Shown: one piece after another, positions 11,997 through 22,934 of the stretch
Position numbering within the stretch: position 1 is the stretch's first letter
How the letters are laid out: the number at the start of each line of letters is the position of its first letter
NCBI GenBank assembly: GCA_000634115.1
Contig: JFLJ01000156.1
Span: 1 to 64,000 of the forward strand
Direction: 5' to 3'
Origin: Prochlorococcus sp. scB241_528O2
GTDB lineage: Bacteria; Cyanobacteriota; Cyanobacteriia; PCC-6307; Cyanobiaceae
DNA length: 64,000 nucleotides
Notes under the pieces: generated by a model
What the model saw: the letters and a program-made list of their open reading frames with translations, nothing else
What the model was told of the DNA's origin: nothing
The model's database searches: none
Position numbers and translations under genes: made by a program

Positions 11997-13234
11997 AAAA
12001 ATTGAACATTAATAAAACCTATTTACTTCTAAAAAATTGGTGGGAAACTATAGAACTTACAAACTATGAAAAAAGTTTTTTTAATAGAGAAATAATTTCT
12101 TTTAATCAACAACTTTTTAGGTTAAAAGAAAAGAAAATCAGAATTGGCGCATATGGAAAATCAGGAGTAGGTAAATCTTCTGTTTTAAATTCTTTATTAA
12201 AAAAAGACATCTTCAAGACAGACATTATAAATGGATCGAAAAAAGAGATACAATCCGAAGAATTGCCACTTAATGATCAAACGATCAAAAGTATTGAGTT
12301 ACTAGATTCGCCAGGATTTGATTTCTGCGATATTAAATGCCCTGAAAAAATCTACACTCACATAAATCATTCAGATCTTATTTTATTTGTAGTTGCAGGA
12401 GATATAAATAGAAACGAAGTAAGCGAAATCAATTCATTTATAAAGGATGGAAAAAAAATCATTTTAATATTAAACAAAATCGATCTTTTAAAAAAAAATG
12501 AATTAAAAGAAATAATAGAAAATATAAAGTTTAAGCTGCCAAAAGATTTAAATATTCCAATAATTATTAATCATGAAAAAAATCTTGAAAACTACATAAC
12601 AAAAATAATAAATCAATATGGAGAAATATTATTAAGTCTAAATTCTCTTCAATTAGCTGACAAATTGTTTCTACAGGTAAAAGAGCATAGATTAAAAAGA
12701 AGGCAGAAATTAGCTCAGTCAACTATTGGGAAATTTTCAACCATAAAGGCATCCGCAGTAGCTCTTAACCCTTTTATTTTTCTGGACGTTGCTGGTAGTT
12801 TTGCGCTAGATACTGCATTAATTAGCGAATTAAGTAAGATTTATGGTTTAAATTTAAAGGGCGAATCTACAAGAAAAATATTCAAAAATATATCTATTAA
12901 TAATTTATTTTTAGGAGTCACTCAAGTTGGTATTAATACATCTTTTAACCTTGTTAGGAAAGTAATTTTATTAACCGCACCTTTTACGAACGGACTATCG
13001 TTATTACCCTATGGACCTATAGCCATTATTCAAGCCGCAATTGCAATTCATTCAACAAAAATTCTTGGGAAATTAGCAGCTAAAGAGATATTTAAAAGAA
13101 GCAAAGTTTCGCATATAGACCCTTCTATTATGATCCAAAATATAACTTTTAAAGAACCAGAGATTTTTAACCACATTAATATTTATTTATCAAATAGGAA
13201 TTTAAATAATAATTTTGTGAGTTTTCTACCTTAA
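11993..13234 (+). CDS. Era-like GTPase with hydrophobic C-terminal domain
   Basis: This is a TRAFAC-class GTPase of 413 residues. The G1 loop is GAYGKSGVGKSSVLNSLL at about residues 52-69, G3 is LLDSPGFDF and G4 is ILNKIDLL. The last 170 residues contain hydrophobic segments (ASAVALNPFIFLDVAGSFAL and LPYGPIAIIQAAIAI), similar to DUF697/YcjF-type GTPases that associate with membranes. The start ATG overlaps the stop of the CNNM gene, implying translational coupling. The function is unknown; membrane-linked regulation is inference. Confidence 0.78.
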   Translation: MKKLNINKTYLLLKNWWETIELTNYEKSFFNREIISFNQQLFRLKEKKIRIGAYGKSGVGKSSVLNSLLKKDIFKTDIINGSKKEIQSEELPLNDQTIKSIELLDSPGFDFCDIKCPEKIYTHINHSDLILFVVAGDINRNEVSEINSFIKDGKKIILILNKIDLLKKNELKEIIENIKFKLPKDLNIPIIINHEKNLENYITKIINQYGEILLSLNSLQLADKLFLQVKEHRLKRRQKLAQSTIGKFSTIKASAVALNPFIFLDVAGSFALDTALISELSKIYGLNLKGESTRKIFKNISINNLFLGVTQVGINTSFNLVRKVILLTAPFTNGLSLLPYGPIAIIQAAIAIHSTKILGKLAAKEIFKRSKVSHIDPSIMIQNITFKEPEIFNHINIYLSNRNLNNNFVSFLP

Positions 13235-13242
13235 AACTTAAA

Positions 13243-13821
13243 ATGGAAAAAAGAATTGCTTTATTTGGTACTAGTGCGGATCCACCTACCATTGGTCATA
13301 AAAAAATACTTGAAGAGTTATCCAAAATTTATGCTTTTACCATTAGTTACGTAAGCAACAACCCCAATAAAAAGCACAAAGAGGATATATCAATTCGCAG
13401 CCATTTGTTAAAAACTTTAATTGAAGATTTAGATAATCCAAAAATTTTATTTAATCAAAGAGTTAGCAGCCAATGGGCAGTAGAGTCAATCAAAAATTGC
13501 AAAAAAATTTATAAATATAAAAACTTAGATTTTGTAATAGGTAGTGACTTAATTAAAGATATTTTCTGTTGGAAAAATTTTGATAAAATTCTTAAGGAAG
13601 TAAGTTTTTTTATAATAATAAGAGAGGGATATCCTATCGAATCAAGTACTCTTAAAATGTTAGAAAGTTACAAAGTGAAATTTAAGATTTCAACCATAAA
13701 AATCCCAAAAATTTCAAGTTCTAAGTTCAGATTAAATTTTAATTATTCTAATTTACCATCATCATTAATAGATATTGTTAAAAAGAATAATTTATATGTA
13801 TCCAGTAAATTAGTTGAATGA
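13243..13821 (+). CDS. nadD: Nicotinate-nucleotide adenylyltransferase
   Basis: NadD joins ATP and nicotinate mononucleotide to give deamido-NAD. The nucleotidyltransferase motif appears as ALFGTSADPPTIGHKKIL (a variant of the G-x-F-D-P-x-H-x-G-H signature, with GHK retained), and the C-terminal ISSSKFRLNF corresponds to the ISST-x-x-R motif with a Lys/Arg shift. The 192-residue length fits the family. It lies 8 bases after the GTPase gene and overlaps nadE by 4 bases, putting the last two steps of NAD synthesis together. Confidence 0.88.
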   Translation: MEKRIALFGTSADPPTIGHKKILEELSKIYAFTISYVSNNPNKKHKEDISIRSHLLKTLIEDLDNPKILFNQRVSSQWAVESIKNCKKIYKYKNLDFVIGSDLIKDIFCWKNFDKILKEVSFFIIIREGYPIESSTLKMLESYKVKFKISTIKIPKISSSKFRLNFNYSNLPSSLIDIVKKNNLYVSSKLVE

Positions 13822-15515
13822 AGTTTTTACTTGCTCAAATCAATCCAGTTGTTGGAGATTTAGAGGGTAATGCAAAAAAAATACTTGATGTTGCCTCTAA
13901 AGCCTCTTCAACTGCTTCAGATTTTGTACTCACTCCAGAATTGTCATTATGGGGATATCCAGCTAATGACTTACTTCTAAAAAAAAATTTAATCCAAAAG
14001 CAATATCAAATACTTGATCAATTATCCTTAGATATAAAGAAAAAATATGGAAACTTAAGTATCACAGTTGGGATAGCGGAAATTATAAATGATTCTTTTT
14101 TTCCAAATCTTTATAATTCTATTGTATTGCTTGAGGGCGGTGATTGGAAAATAATTGCACGTAAAATAATTCTTCCATCTTATGAAGTATTTGATGAAAA
14201 AAGATATTTTAGATCAGAAAAAAAAGTTTCTGTCTTGATAAAAAAAATTAAAACTAAAACTTGGCGAATTGGTTTTACTATATGTGAGGATTTATGGGTC
14301 AACAAAGATATAGAAGGTAGAGGAATTCATAAAAAAAACCCAATTATTGATTTAAAGAAAAAAGAAGTTGATATTTTAGTGAATTTATCGGCCTCCCCAT
14401 ATACCTTCAAGAAGTTAGAACTTAGATCCAAAGTTTCAAGTTTTGCGGCTCAATATCTTCAAGTACCCTTAATTTATGTAAATCAAGTTGGGGCTAATGA
14501 TAATTTAATTTTTGATGGGAATAGTTTTATTCTTGATAAGAATGGATCTAAAATTAAGCAATTAAAATCTTTTTCAGAGGACCTATCCAGTTGGGAAATT
14601 ACGCAAACAAAACCTGAAGAAAGTGAATTTGAAAACTCCGAAATGTCATCAATTTTTGGTGCATTAGTGCTAGGAGTTAGAGATTATGCTAAAAAATGCG
14701 GATTTAAAACGGCTTTAATTGGATTAAGCGGTGGCATTGACTCAGCTCTAGTTTCAGCAATTGCGTCGGCTGCTCTTGGGAGTAATAATATTTATTGCGT
14801 CTCAATGCCCTCTAGATGGAGCTCCTCTCATTCAAAAAGTGATGCGATAGATTTAGCAAGTAGATTAAAGATAAATTTCAGCACCATCCCAATAGAAAAC
14901 TTGATGAACTCTTTCAAGGAATCCTTTACAAAAAGCATAGATTTCGAGATGGCTGAGATAACAAATCAAAATATTCAATCAAGGATCAGAGGAACGCTTC
15001 TGATGGCTTTAGCAAATCAAGAAAAGCATTTATTACTTTCAACGGGTAATAAATCAGAACTTGCTGTGGGATATTGCACACTATATGGAGATATGAATGG
15101 AGGATTATCTGTAATTGGGGATTTATATAAAACTAATGTTTTTAAATTATGCAATTGGCTTGATAGTGAAGATTCAATTAATCATAGAAAATCATACATG
15201 TTAGATACTAATGCAAATATAATTGGGGAAAATATACGTACGAAAGCTCCAAGTGCCGAATTAGGTCCTGATCAATTAGATACTGATTCTCTCCCACCTT
15301 ATTCCACTTTAGATAATATTCTTAAAGGAATTATTGAAGAGAAAAAAGATTTAAAACAACTTGAAGATGATGGTCACGAAAAAGAATTAATTTTGAAAAT
15401 AATCTCACTTATCAAAAAAGCGGAATTCAAAAGAAAGCAGGCTCCCCCAATCCTTAAACTAAGCAGTCAATCATTGGGAAGTGACTGGAGAGTTCCAATT
15501 GCAATATCTTTTTAA
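13818..15515 (+). CDS. nadE: Glutamine-dependent NAD synthetase
   Basis: NadE converts deamido-NAD to NAD. The N-terminal nitrilase-type glutaminase domain (about residues 1-260) shows its Glu-Lys-Cys triad in TPELSLWGYP, KIILPSYEVFDE and FTICEDLWV. The C-terminal ATP pyrophosphatase domain has the P-loop LIGLSGGIDSALVSA, STGNKSELAVGYCTLYGDM and KAPSAELGPDQ. At 565 residues it is full length. Its TAA shares the tetranucleotide TTAA with the stop of convergent DUF3326. Confidence 0.95.
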   Translation: MKFLLAQINPVVGDLEGNAKKILDVASKASSTASDFVLTPELSLWGYPANDLLLKKNLIQKQYQILDQLSLDIKKKYGNLSITVGIAEIINDSFFPNLYNSIVLLEGGDWKIIARKIILPSYEVFDEKRYFRSEKKVSVLIKKIKTKTWRIGFTICEDLWVNKDIEGRGIHKKNPIIDLKKKEVDILVNLSASPYTFKKLELRSKVSSFAAQYLQVPLIYVNQVGANDNLIFDGNSFILDKNGSKIKQLKSFSEDLSSWEITQTKPEESEFENSEMSSIFGALVLGVRDYAKKCGFKTALIGLSGGIDSALVSAIASAALGSNNIYCVSMPSRWSSSHSKSDAIDLASRLKINFSTIPIENLMNSFKESFTKSIDFEMAEITNQNIQSRIRGTLLMALANQEKHLLLSTGNKSELAVGYCTLYGDMNGGLSVIGDLYKTNVFKLCNWLDSEDSINHRKSYMLDTNANIIGENIRTKAPSAELGPDQLDTDSLPPYSTLDNILKGIIEEKKDLKQLEDDGHEKELILKIISLIKKAEFKRKQAPPILKLSSQSLGSDWRVPIAISF

Positions 15516-16570
15516 TCGTTATAAGAACATTTTTGAATTTTTTTTAAAGGCCGTTTAATTGAATTAAGATTGATACCTTTTCTGATAGCAAGAATTATAC
15601 CTGCAGCTTCTAAATAATTATTCACTTCAAAAAGATTAGGATATTCATAAAACTCATTAGTCACTTTTAAGGTATTTTGATTTTTTACTGAGATAATATT
15701 TAAACCTTTTTCAATACCTGCTAATACTCCTTCTCCACCAAGTGCTCCATTGGGAACGACAATAGATTCAATTTGATTAGGGTGTAATGTGATTAGTTCA
15801 TGATTATTAGGTAATTCAACAATGTCAGGCGCATTACTTAACCCAATCAATACTGAGGGTAAAAAAGTATATCCTATTTCTTCTGCAGCAGCGCGGGGAT
15901 CTAAATTTTCATTCAACTCGATAGGATTTAAAGCTGGTGCGTGAGCACATGGAACTTTTAAAAATTTGCTTATCAAATGACTAATAACTGCTTCTACCCC
16001 AGAGATAGGATCAACCCCTTTCCCCTCTCTGTAACAATTGGTTTCTTGAGAATCCGAATCATCTGGAAAGTTTGCCACTATTGCTATAGCCGTTATTCCT
16101 TTTTCTATTAAACATTTACCAGCATCGATTAAAGTATCAGGATTTTCAATTATGCCACCACTGATTCTTGACGAATCAGAATCAATAATTATGCCTAAAG
16201 GTTTTTTTGTAATCACATAAGAATGAACATTAATTCCCAAAGTAGAAACGCACGCATCAGCAACTTGTAAATGTCTTATTAATATTTCATTATCAATAGC
16301 TGAATCAAAAATTATTCCAATTTTCTGTTCCTTTACGCTTCTTAGCGCAATTTCTCCTTTAGCAAGTCGATCTAAACTATAACCTTCAACATAAAAAATA
16401 TTTTTGTCTTTTTCAGAAAGAGTTCCTCCATTCATAACATTTGGATGAGTAATTAAACATCCGCTTGCCGATGCTAATAATTTGGCGGTAGGTAGTGCAT
16501 CGCCAGCAAAACCACCTATCTCGCAACCTATACCAGTTGGTACGATGAGTATTGTTGGTGAAATTTCCAT
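15512..16570 (-). CDS. DUF3326 protein
   Basis: This 352-residue protein matches the DUF3326 family, found in cyanobacteria and plants, whose biochemical role I do not know. Conserved-looking segments are ILIVPTGIGCEIGGFAGDA at the N-terminus, HPNVMNGGTLSE, HAPALNPIELNENLDPRAAA, and VVPNGALGGEGVLAG. The glycine-rich N-terminus suggests a nucleotide-type fold; that is inference. It is the last gene of a run starting with the 2Fe-2S ferredoxin, directly downstream of the atp operon, separated from the 63-residue gene by 30 bases. Confidence 0.8.
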   Translation of the reverse strand: MEISPTILIVPTGIGCEIGGFAGDALPTAKLLASASGCLITHPNVMNGGTLSEKDKNIFYVEGYSLDRLAKGEIALRSVKEQKIGIIFDSAIDNEILIRHLQVADACVSTLGINVHSYVITKKPLGIIIDSDSSRISGGIIENPDTLIDAGKCLIEKGITAIAIVANFPDDSDSQETNCYREGKGVDPISGVEAVISHLISKFLKVPCAHAPALNPIELNENLDPRAAAEEIGYTFLPSVLIGLSNAPDIVELPNNHELITLHPNQIESIVVPNGALGGEGVLAGIEKGLNIISVKNQNTLKVTNEFYEYPNLFEVNNYLEAAGIILAIRKGINLNSIKRPLKKIQKCSYND

Positions 16571-16600
16571 TAATCCAAATATTTCATTTTATATTTTTCT

Positions 16601-16792
16601 TTAATTAGCCAAGACAACTTTAACTCTAAGTTTTTTTTTACTATGAGAGTCAATAGAGTTTTGAATATCAATAATTGACCATCGAACTACATCACCTTTT
16701 TTTTCTAAATTTGCAATGATAAATTCCCTTAAGTTTTTTAATTTTATTGAAACTGGCCAATCCAAATAAAAATCAACTGAAGTTAATTTCAT
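16601..16792 (-). CDS. 63-residue protein, function unknown
   Basis: This small soluble protein overlaps the upstream ferredoxin gene by 4 bases, so translation is probably coupled. It has alternating hydrophobic residues typical of a short beta-alpha-beta fold (TSVDFYLDWPVSIKLKNL, then VRWSIIDIQNS, and a basic beta-strand-like end KKKLRVKVVLAN). No cysteine, signal peptide or membrane segment is seen. I do not recognise a family. Its position suggests a role with the ferredoxin or the DUF3326 protein. Confidence 0.7.
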   Translation of the reverse strand: MKLTSVDFYLDWPVSIKLKNLREFIIANLEKKGDVVRWSIIDIQNSIDSHSKKKLRVKVVLAN

Positions 16793-17121
16793 TTTTGATA
16801 CTTACCAAATTGATCATTATATAAATCATCTTCAACTTGGTCGCCAATAACAACATGCAAATCTGACTTGGGATATGCCACACACAATAGTGCAAAGCCT
16901 TTTTCCTTCAGATTATCATTTAATCCCATAGCATCTTCTTGTTCAACAGATCCTTCCAATATCATTGATGCACAACTTGTACAAACTCCTGAACAACAAC
17001 TATTTGGTAAATCTATTCCATTAATTTTTGCCGCTGAAATAACATCTTGATCTTCAGAACATAAAAAACTAAAGGTCTTTTGCTCAAATTGAACTTTTAT
17101 ATTGTATTCAGGCATATTCAA
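16789..17121 (-). CDS. Plant-type 2Fe-2S ferredoxin
   Basis: This 110-residue protein has the exact plant-type ligand spacing: Cys42, four residues, Cys47, two residues, Cys50, 29 residues, Cys80 (motif NSCCSGVCTSC and FALLCVAYP). It has an extra Cys43 and a C-terminal extension rich in Asp (about residues 92-110). This is longer than photosynthetic PetF (about 97-99 residues), so it may be a specialised electron carrier. It starts 10 bases after the atpG (gamma) stop and overlaps the next gene by 4 bases, suggesting cotranscription with the ATP synthase genes. Confidence 0.9.
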   Translation of the reverse strand: MNMPEYNIKVQFEQKTFSFLCSEDQDVISAAKINGIDLPNSCCSGVCTSCASMILEGSVEQEDAMGLNDNLKEKGFALLCVAYPKSDLHVVIGDQVEDDLYNDQFGKYQK

Positions 17122-17131
17122 AATCTTCTCG

Positions 17132-18082
17132 CTAAACTGCTGAACCCCCTACAACTTCTAATATTTCTTGAGTAATAGCTGCTTGTCTGGCTTTGTTATA
17201 GGTTAGATTCAAAGTGCTTGCTAATTCTTTAGCATTATCACTAGCATTATTCATAGCAGTCATCCTACATGCGAGTTCTGAAGCTGCCGACTCTTGAAGA
17301 GCTCTTAGTACCTGATTCTGTAAATATAGTGGTAGTAGCGAATCTAATAATTGATCAGGACTTTGTTCAAAGACAATATCTGAGGGTAACTTCTCTGAAT
17401 CACTTTTTTCAATATTTGATTTTTCAACTAATAACTTACTATCCTTAGTTGTTAACCTAAAAATTTCATCATTTTCATCTGCAATACCTTGAGGATCTAG
17501 TGGCAACAATGTTTGAACTACTGGAGCACAGCTTACAAGAGTGATGAATTTAGTATAAATAATCTCTACCCTATCAGCATTTTCGGATAAAAATTCAGCT
17601 AAGACTTCACTAGTTATACCTTCAGAGTCTTTTGCAGTTGGTACCTGTTCTAGCTCTTTAAATGTGGTTTTAATTGTGTATCTATCCTTCCTATTTTGGA
17701 AGTACCCTATTGCCTTTTTACCAACTAAGATCAAATTTGGTTCATAACCTTGTTTAATCAACTCTGCATACCTAATTTCTACCTTCTTAATTATGTTGGT
17801 ATTGTATCCTCCACATAATCCTCTATCAGCAGTTATGCATACCAAAGAAATTGTTTTAACATCTCTTTTTGATAAAAGAGGGGAATCTACAGCTTCAAAC
17901 TGAACTCTCGATTGAATATTTTCTAAAACTCGAGCAAGTTTATCTGCGAAAGGTCTACTCTTAAGAACTTGATCTTGTGCCCTCCTAACTTTTGCAGCTG
18001 CAACTAATCGCATTGCTTCTGTTATTTTTCGTGTGTTTTTAACAGAAACAATTCGATCTCTAATTTCTTTAAGATTTGCCAT
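17132..18082 (-). CDS. atpG: ATP synthase F1 subunit gamma
   Basis: Gamma is the rotating shaft linking the c-ring to the catalytic sites. The N-terminal coiled-coil strand (NLKEIRDRIVSVKNTRKITEA at the start) and the C-terminal helix (ASDNAKELASTLNLTYNKARQA) are typical. Residues about 195-230 form the insertion shared by cyanobacteria and chloroplasts, here hydrophilic and without the redox-active cysteine pair of plant chloroplasts. Length is 316 residues. It is the last F-ATPase gene in this operon; the ferredoxin gene follows 10 bases later. Confidence 0.96.
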   Translation of the reverse strand: MANLKEIRDRIVSVKNTRKITEAMRLVAAAKVRRAQDQVLKSRPFADKLARVLENIQSRVQFEAVDSPLLSKRDVKTISLVCITADRGLCGGYNTNIIKKVEIRYAELIKQGYEPNLILVGKKAIGYFQNRKDRYTIKTTFKELEQVPTAKDSEGITSEVLAEFLSENADRVEIIYTKFITLVSCAPVVQTLLPLDPQGIADENDEIFRLTTKDSKLLVEKSNIEKSDSEKLPSDIVFEQSPDQLLDSLLPLYLQNQVLRALQESAASELACRMTAMNNASDNAKELASTLNLTYNKARQAAITQEILEVVGGSAV

Positions 18083-18101
18083 GATAATTCCTTAAATAAA
18101 T

Positions 18102-19631
<1,530 letters not shown>

Positions 19632-19649
19632 TTAAGTTTGATTTAAAAG

Positions 19650-20192
19650 TTACTTGGAGAGGGATAAGCCAAGTTTTCTTATTTGTGAAGCAAGGGAAGC
19701 ATCAATTACTTTTGATCCTACACTGGCGACGAAACCACCAATAAGAGATGGGTCGATTTTAGTTACAAGTTCTAATTTTTCTGTTCCAGCAATATTGATG
19801 ATCTTTTTGGTAATTAAACCTTTCTGTTCATCAGTAAGCTCGACTGCAGAAGTAACAGTTGCCAAAGCAATATTACTATTTTCTCGGTAAATCTCTAAAA
19901 ACCTATCAAGAATTGAAGTAAGAATTCCAATTCTTTGCCTATCGGCCAATAATTTTAAGAAATTCAGTAAAGAAGAATTAACCTTATTTGAAAAAATTTC
20001 AATAATGATTTTCTTCTTAGCATCTGTCTCTAAGATGGGAGAAGATAGTGCCTTCTCCAATTCAGGGGAATCATTTATTAATTCCAAGAGTTGTTTAACC
20101 TCAGACACCATCTCTTCAGTTTGCGAATTTTCGTTCACAACTTGAAGTAATGCCTCTGCGTATGGTGTAGTAACTGAATTTAAAAGTGGCAT
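19650..20192 (-). CDS. atpH: ATP synthase F1 subunit delta
   Basis: Delta joins the peripheral stalk to the top of F1. The 180-residue protein has the helical N-terminal domain (TTPYAEALLQV and similar) and a C-terminal signature GGFVASVGSKVIDASLASQI. Its start codon shares a base with the stop of atpF, indicating tight coupling. Confidence 0.94.
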   Translation of the reverse strand: MPLLNSVTTPYAEALLQVVNENSQTEEMVSEVKQLLELINDSPELEKALSSPILETDAKKKIIIEIFSNKVNSSLLNFLKLLADRQRIGILTSILDRFLEIYRENSNIALATVTSAVELTDEQKGLITKKIINIAGTEKLELVTKIDPSLIGGFVASVGSKVIDASLASQIRKLGLSLSK

Positions 20193-20704
20193 TAGTTCAC
20201 CTCAATATTGTTAATTGATTGAGTTACCAAATTTTCTTGTGTTGTCTTATCAAGTCGATTTGGTAGAGAATCTAAAGCTTTTTTAATAGCTAGTTCAACA
20301 GCTTCTTTTCGAAGTTGAGAAATTGCTCTGGATGCTTCAGAGCTCTCATCGGAGATTGCACTTTGTTTAATTCGTGCCATCTCTTCTATTGCTTTTTTCT
20401 CACTTTCCATTCTGATTGATTCAGATCTTTTGAGTGAATCTGCTTTTATTTGAGAAGCTTTTTCTTCTGCTGAAGATAAGTCTTTCTTTGCCTTCTCTAA
20501 AGCTTGAGTAGCCTTTAGCAATCGATCTTCAGCATCTTTTAATTCAAGAAGGATTCCTTCTCTCCTTTTTTGAAGCATCTTACCTAGGAAACCAGGCAAA
20601 AATTTATAAAGGCCGAAAACCACTACAGCCCAATTAAGGATATTAGTTTCAAATAAATTGAAATTCAATCCAAAACCTTCTGTAGCTAAAAGAGTTAAAT
20701 TCAT
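20192..20704 (-). CDS. atpF: ATP synthase F0 subunit b
   Basis: This is one of two b-type peripheral stalk subunits. A single membrane segment lies at about residues 22-42 ([20 protein letters not shown]), followed by a long charged coiled coil rich in Ala, Glu, Lys and Arg (about residues 45-165). The 170-residue length matches cyanobacterial AtpF. It overlaps the b-prime gene upstream by 4 bases and abuts delta downstream. Confidence 0.94.
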   Translation of the reverse strand: MNLTLLATEGFGLNFNLFETNILNWAVVVFGLYKFLPGFLGKMLQKRREGILLELKDAEDRLLKATQALEKAKKDLSSAEEKASQIKADSLKRSESIRMESEKKAIEEMARIKQSAISDESSEASRAISQLRKEAVELAIKKALDSLPNRLDKTTQENLVTQSINNIEVN

Positions 20705-21162
20705 TTTTCTAGAATCAATCTATTAACAATAAGTTCGCTTAAATCATCAGCCTGTTTAGAAAGTTGATCACGAGCAACAGACGTCTGACTTTCAATTTCT
20801 AGTCTTGCTTTTTCTTTTGAAGCATTTGCCTCATTGTTAGCAAGTTCTAATGCTTCTTTATAAAGCTTGTCAGACTCATTCTCAGCTTCGCTCACAATTC
20901 TTTGGGCTTCTGTACGCGCACTTTGAAGCTGAGTTAATAAATCAGCTTCTAATTTTTTAACCTGTGAAAGTTTATTTTTGGCCTCAATAATATTATTACT
21001 TACAAACTTTTCTCTTTTTTCAACAATATTGCCTACAGGCTTAAAAAAGAGAGAATTTAATATGTAAGTAAGAGCAACTACTTGTATTGCCATTAGTGGC
21101 AAAGTGGCATTTATATCAAATAATCCACCTTCTGTAGCACCAAAAAAATTAAAGGCCAACAT
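20701..21162 (-). CDS. atpF2: ATP synthase F0 subunit b-prime
   Basis: The second peripheral stalk subunit, found in photosynthetic organisms with b and b-prime heterodimers. It has a short N-terminus, a membrane segment at about residues 20-40 ([20 protein letters not shown]) with the conserved KPV just after, then a coiled coil to the end. At 153 residues it is shorter than b. It is also called atpG or atpX. An inverted repeat (21195-21225) lies between it and atpE. Confidence 0.94.
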   Translation of the reverse strand: MLAFNFFGATEGGLFDINATLPLMAIQVVALTYILNSLFFKPVGNIVEKREKFVSNNIIEAKNKLSQVKKLEADLLTQLQSARTEAQRIVSEAENESDKLYKEALELANNEANASKEKARLEIESQTSVARDQLSKQADDLSELIVNRLILEK

Positions 21163-21194
21163 ATGATTTAGTTGAAGTTAAAAAATTAAATTTA

Positions 21195-21225
21195 AATATT
21201 GCTAATAAGAAATAGAAGCAATATT
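21195..21225 (-). promoter_or_regulatory. Hairpin directly downstream of atpE
   Basis: A perfect 8-bp stem (AATATTGC / GCAATATT) with a 15-base loop begins 5 bases past the atpE stop, in the 68-base gap before b-prime. On the minus strand it is followed by a U-rich stretch with a run of six T. It could be a weak attenuator or a 3' stabiliser of the atpE segment; which is not decided by sequence alone. Confidence 0.45.
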
Positions 21226-21230
21226 AACTT

Positions 21231-21494
<264 letters not shown>

Positions 21495-21555
21495 TTAATA
21501 CTTGTGATAAATCTTTTTTGTCATACACGCTTGGACATCCTTTAATTTAAGAATG

Positions 21556-21574
21556 GGTCTGATATTTTCAGACC
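21556..21574 (-). promoter_or_regulatory. Hairpin in the leader between atpB and atpE
   Basis: A perfect 7-bp stem (GGTCTGA / TCAGACC) with a 5-base loop, extendable by a G-T and an A-T pair, lies about 80 bases upstream of the atpE start. It is the most G+C-rich structure in the 165-base gap between atpB and atpE. No T run follows on the minus strand, so it does not look like a terminator; RNA processing or stabilisation is more likely. Confidence 0.5.
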
Positions 21575-21641
21575 TACGCGATTAGATATTTTGCCAGATT
21601 ACAGACACTTTGTAAAAGAGTCTGAATGTATTAGAAGATAG

Positions 21642-22367
21642 CTAATGATGTTCTTCAACAGCTTCTCCAATGTAGTAGGCGGCAAGAGTTGCGAAAATCA
21701 ATGCCTGAATTGCACTAGTAAATAATCCAAGAAACATAACGGGTATTGGCAGAATTAGTGGAACTAAGAATACTAAAACACCAACAACAAGTTCATCAGC
21801 CAAAATATTTCCAAACAGCCTGAAAGAGAGTGATAAGGGTTTAGTAAAGTCCTCTAGAATTTTAAAAGGAAGCATAATCGGAGTTGGGTGAACATAGTAT
21901 TCGAAGTATCTCCAACCCTTATTGCTTAAACCAGCATAGAAATAAGAAAGTGAAACCAATAAAGCCAAGGCTATTGTTGTATTTATATCTGCGGTAGGTG
22001 CTCCCAACTCGCCACTTGGTAGCTTAATCAATCTCCAAGGAATTAAAGCTCCTCCCCAATTACTAACAAAGACGAATAAAAATAAAGTACCTATAAATGG
22101 CATCCAATCTCTATAAACTTTTTCACCTATTTGAGTCCTAGCTAGATCTCTTATGTAATCCCATAGAAACTCAAGCAAGTTTTGAAGGCCTTTAGGATCA
22201 TTTTCCATTTTTTTAGTTCCTAAAGAAATAAAAACTAATAAAGCTCCTAATAAAATCCAAGATGTCAAAAATACCTGTCCGTGAAGTCTGATATTTCCAA
22301 TTTGCCAATAAAGATGTTGACCAACTTCTAATGCTGCAAAATTTGTTAGCAAGGAATTAAAGAACAT
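21642..22367 (-). CDS. atpB: ATP synthase F0 subunit a
   Basis: Subunit a provides the proton half-channels beside the c-ring (atpI in plastids). The 241-residue protein has five to six membrane segments. The essential arginine lies in [20 protein letters not shown], and the C-terminal signature [20 protein letters not shown] is intact. It follows atp1 after 45 bases and is separated from atpE by 165 bases, the longest gap within this operon. Confidence 0.96.
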   Translation of the reverse strand: MFFNSLLTNFAALEVGQHLYWQIGNIRLHGQVFLTSWILLGALLVFISLGTKKMENDPKGLQNLLEFLWDYIRDLARTQIGEKVYRDWMPFIGTLFLFVFVSNWGGALIPWRLIKLPSGELGAPTADINTTIALALLVSLSYFYAGLSNKGWRYFEYYVHPTPIMLPFKILEDFTKPLSLSFRLFGNILADELVVGVLVFLVPLILPIPVMFLGLFTSAIQALIFATLAAYYIGEAVEEHH

Positions 22368-22389
22368 TTGATTTGAATAAAAGATTGAT

Positions 22390-22410
22390 AAATTTTGAAA
22401 ACCAAAATTT
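22390..22410 (-). promoter_or_regulatory. Inverted repeat between atp1 and atpB
   Basis: A perfect 8-bp inverted repeat (AAATTTTG / CAAAATTT) with a 5-base loop lies directly after the atp1 stop and before atpB. It contains only one G-C pair, so stability is low. It may be a weak boundary between a poorly expressed accessory gene and the structural subunits, or chance in AT-rich DNA. Confidence 0.25.
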
Positions 22411-22412
22411 TT

Positions 22413-22889
22413 TTAAGAACGTGAAAAATAAAAAATGATTGCAGGCTTATAAATAAAAAAACCTATCATTGCAGGAAAAATATCCAAAGATCCTAGCTTG
22501 CTAGCAAAAATAAAGAGGCAAACTGGAACTAATAGTTGCAATTTTGATACACCTGTTGATTCTTTCCCCAGTTTCCCTACACTTTTAGCAAGCAAACGTA
22601 AGTAAAAAATACCAGCAATTGCACCTGTCAAAATACTCAAACCAAAAGTAAATCCGAGAAAAATTCCAGTTATTGATGCTACTAAAATAGAGGCAATAAA
22701 AGTAATTCCAAAAATTGTTAATTGCAATTTTGTATACTCATCATTTTTAGAAAGCAGATTCTCTAATTGAGTGGCAATGCCAGATTTACTTTCTTTGATG
22801 ATCGAATTGCCGAGGGATTGAGAAAATTGAACATTCTCAGTAGAAGGATGCTCAACTTTTTTTCTATTTGAGTCCACTGATGTGAACAT
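22413..22889 (-). CDS. atp1: ATP synthase protein I (Atp1/AtpI-like)
   Basis: This small membrane protein is the first gene of the operon, where the accessory protein AtpI, which helps c-ring assembly or Mg uptake in other bacteria, is usually found. The first 55 residues are hydrophilic; four hydrophobic segments follow (for example TIFGITFIASILVASITGIFL split over about residues 56-80, and LLVPVCLFIFAS). Sequence conservation in this family is low, so the call rests mostly on topology and position. An inverted repeat (22390-22410) follows its stop. Confidence 0.75.
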   Translation of the reverse strand: MFTSVDSNRKKVEHPSTENVQFSQSLGNSIIKESKSGIATQLENLLSKNDEYTKLQLTIFGITFIASILVASITGIFLGFTFGLSILTGAIAGIFYLRLLAKSVGKLGKESTGVSKLQLLVPVCLFIFASKLGSLDIFPAMIGFFIYKPAIIFYFSRS

Positions 22890-22934
22890 AGTTTAGAAAC
22901 CCCCTCTGAAATGGTTTGAAGTAAGTATATAAAC

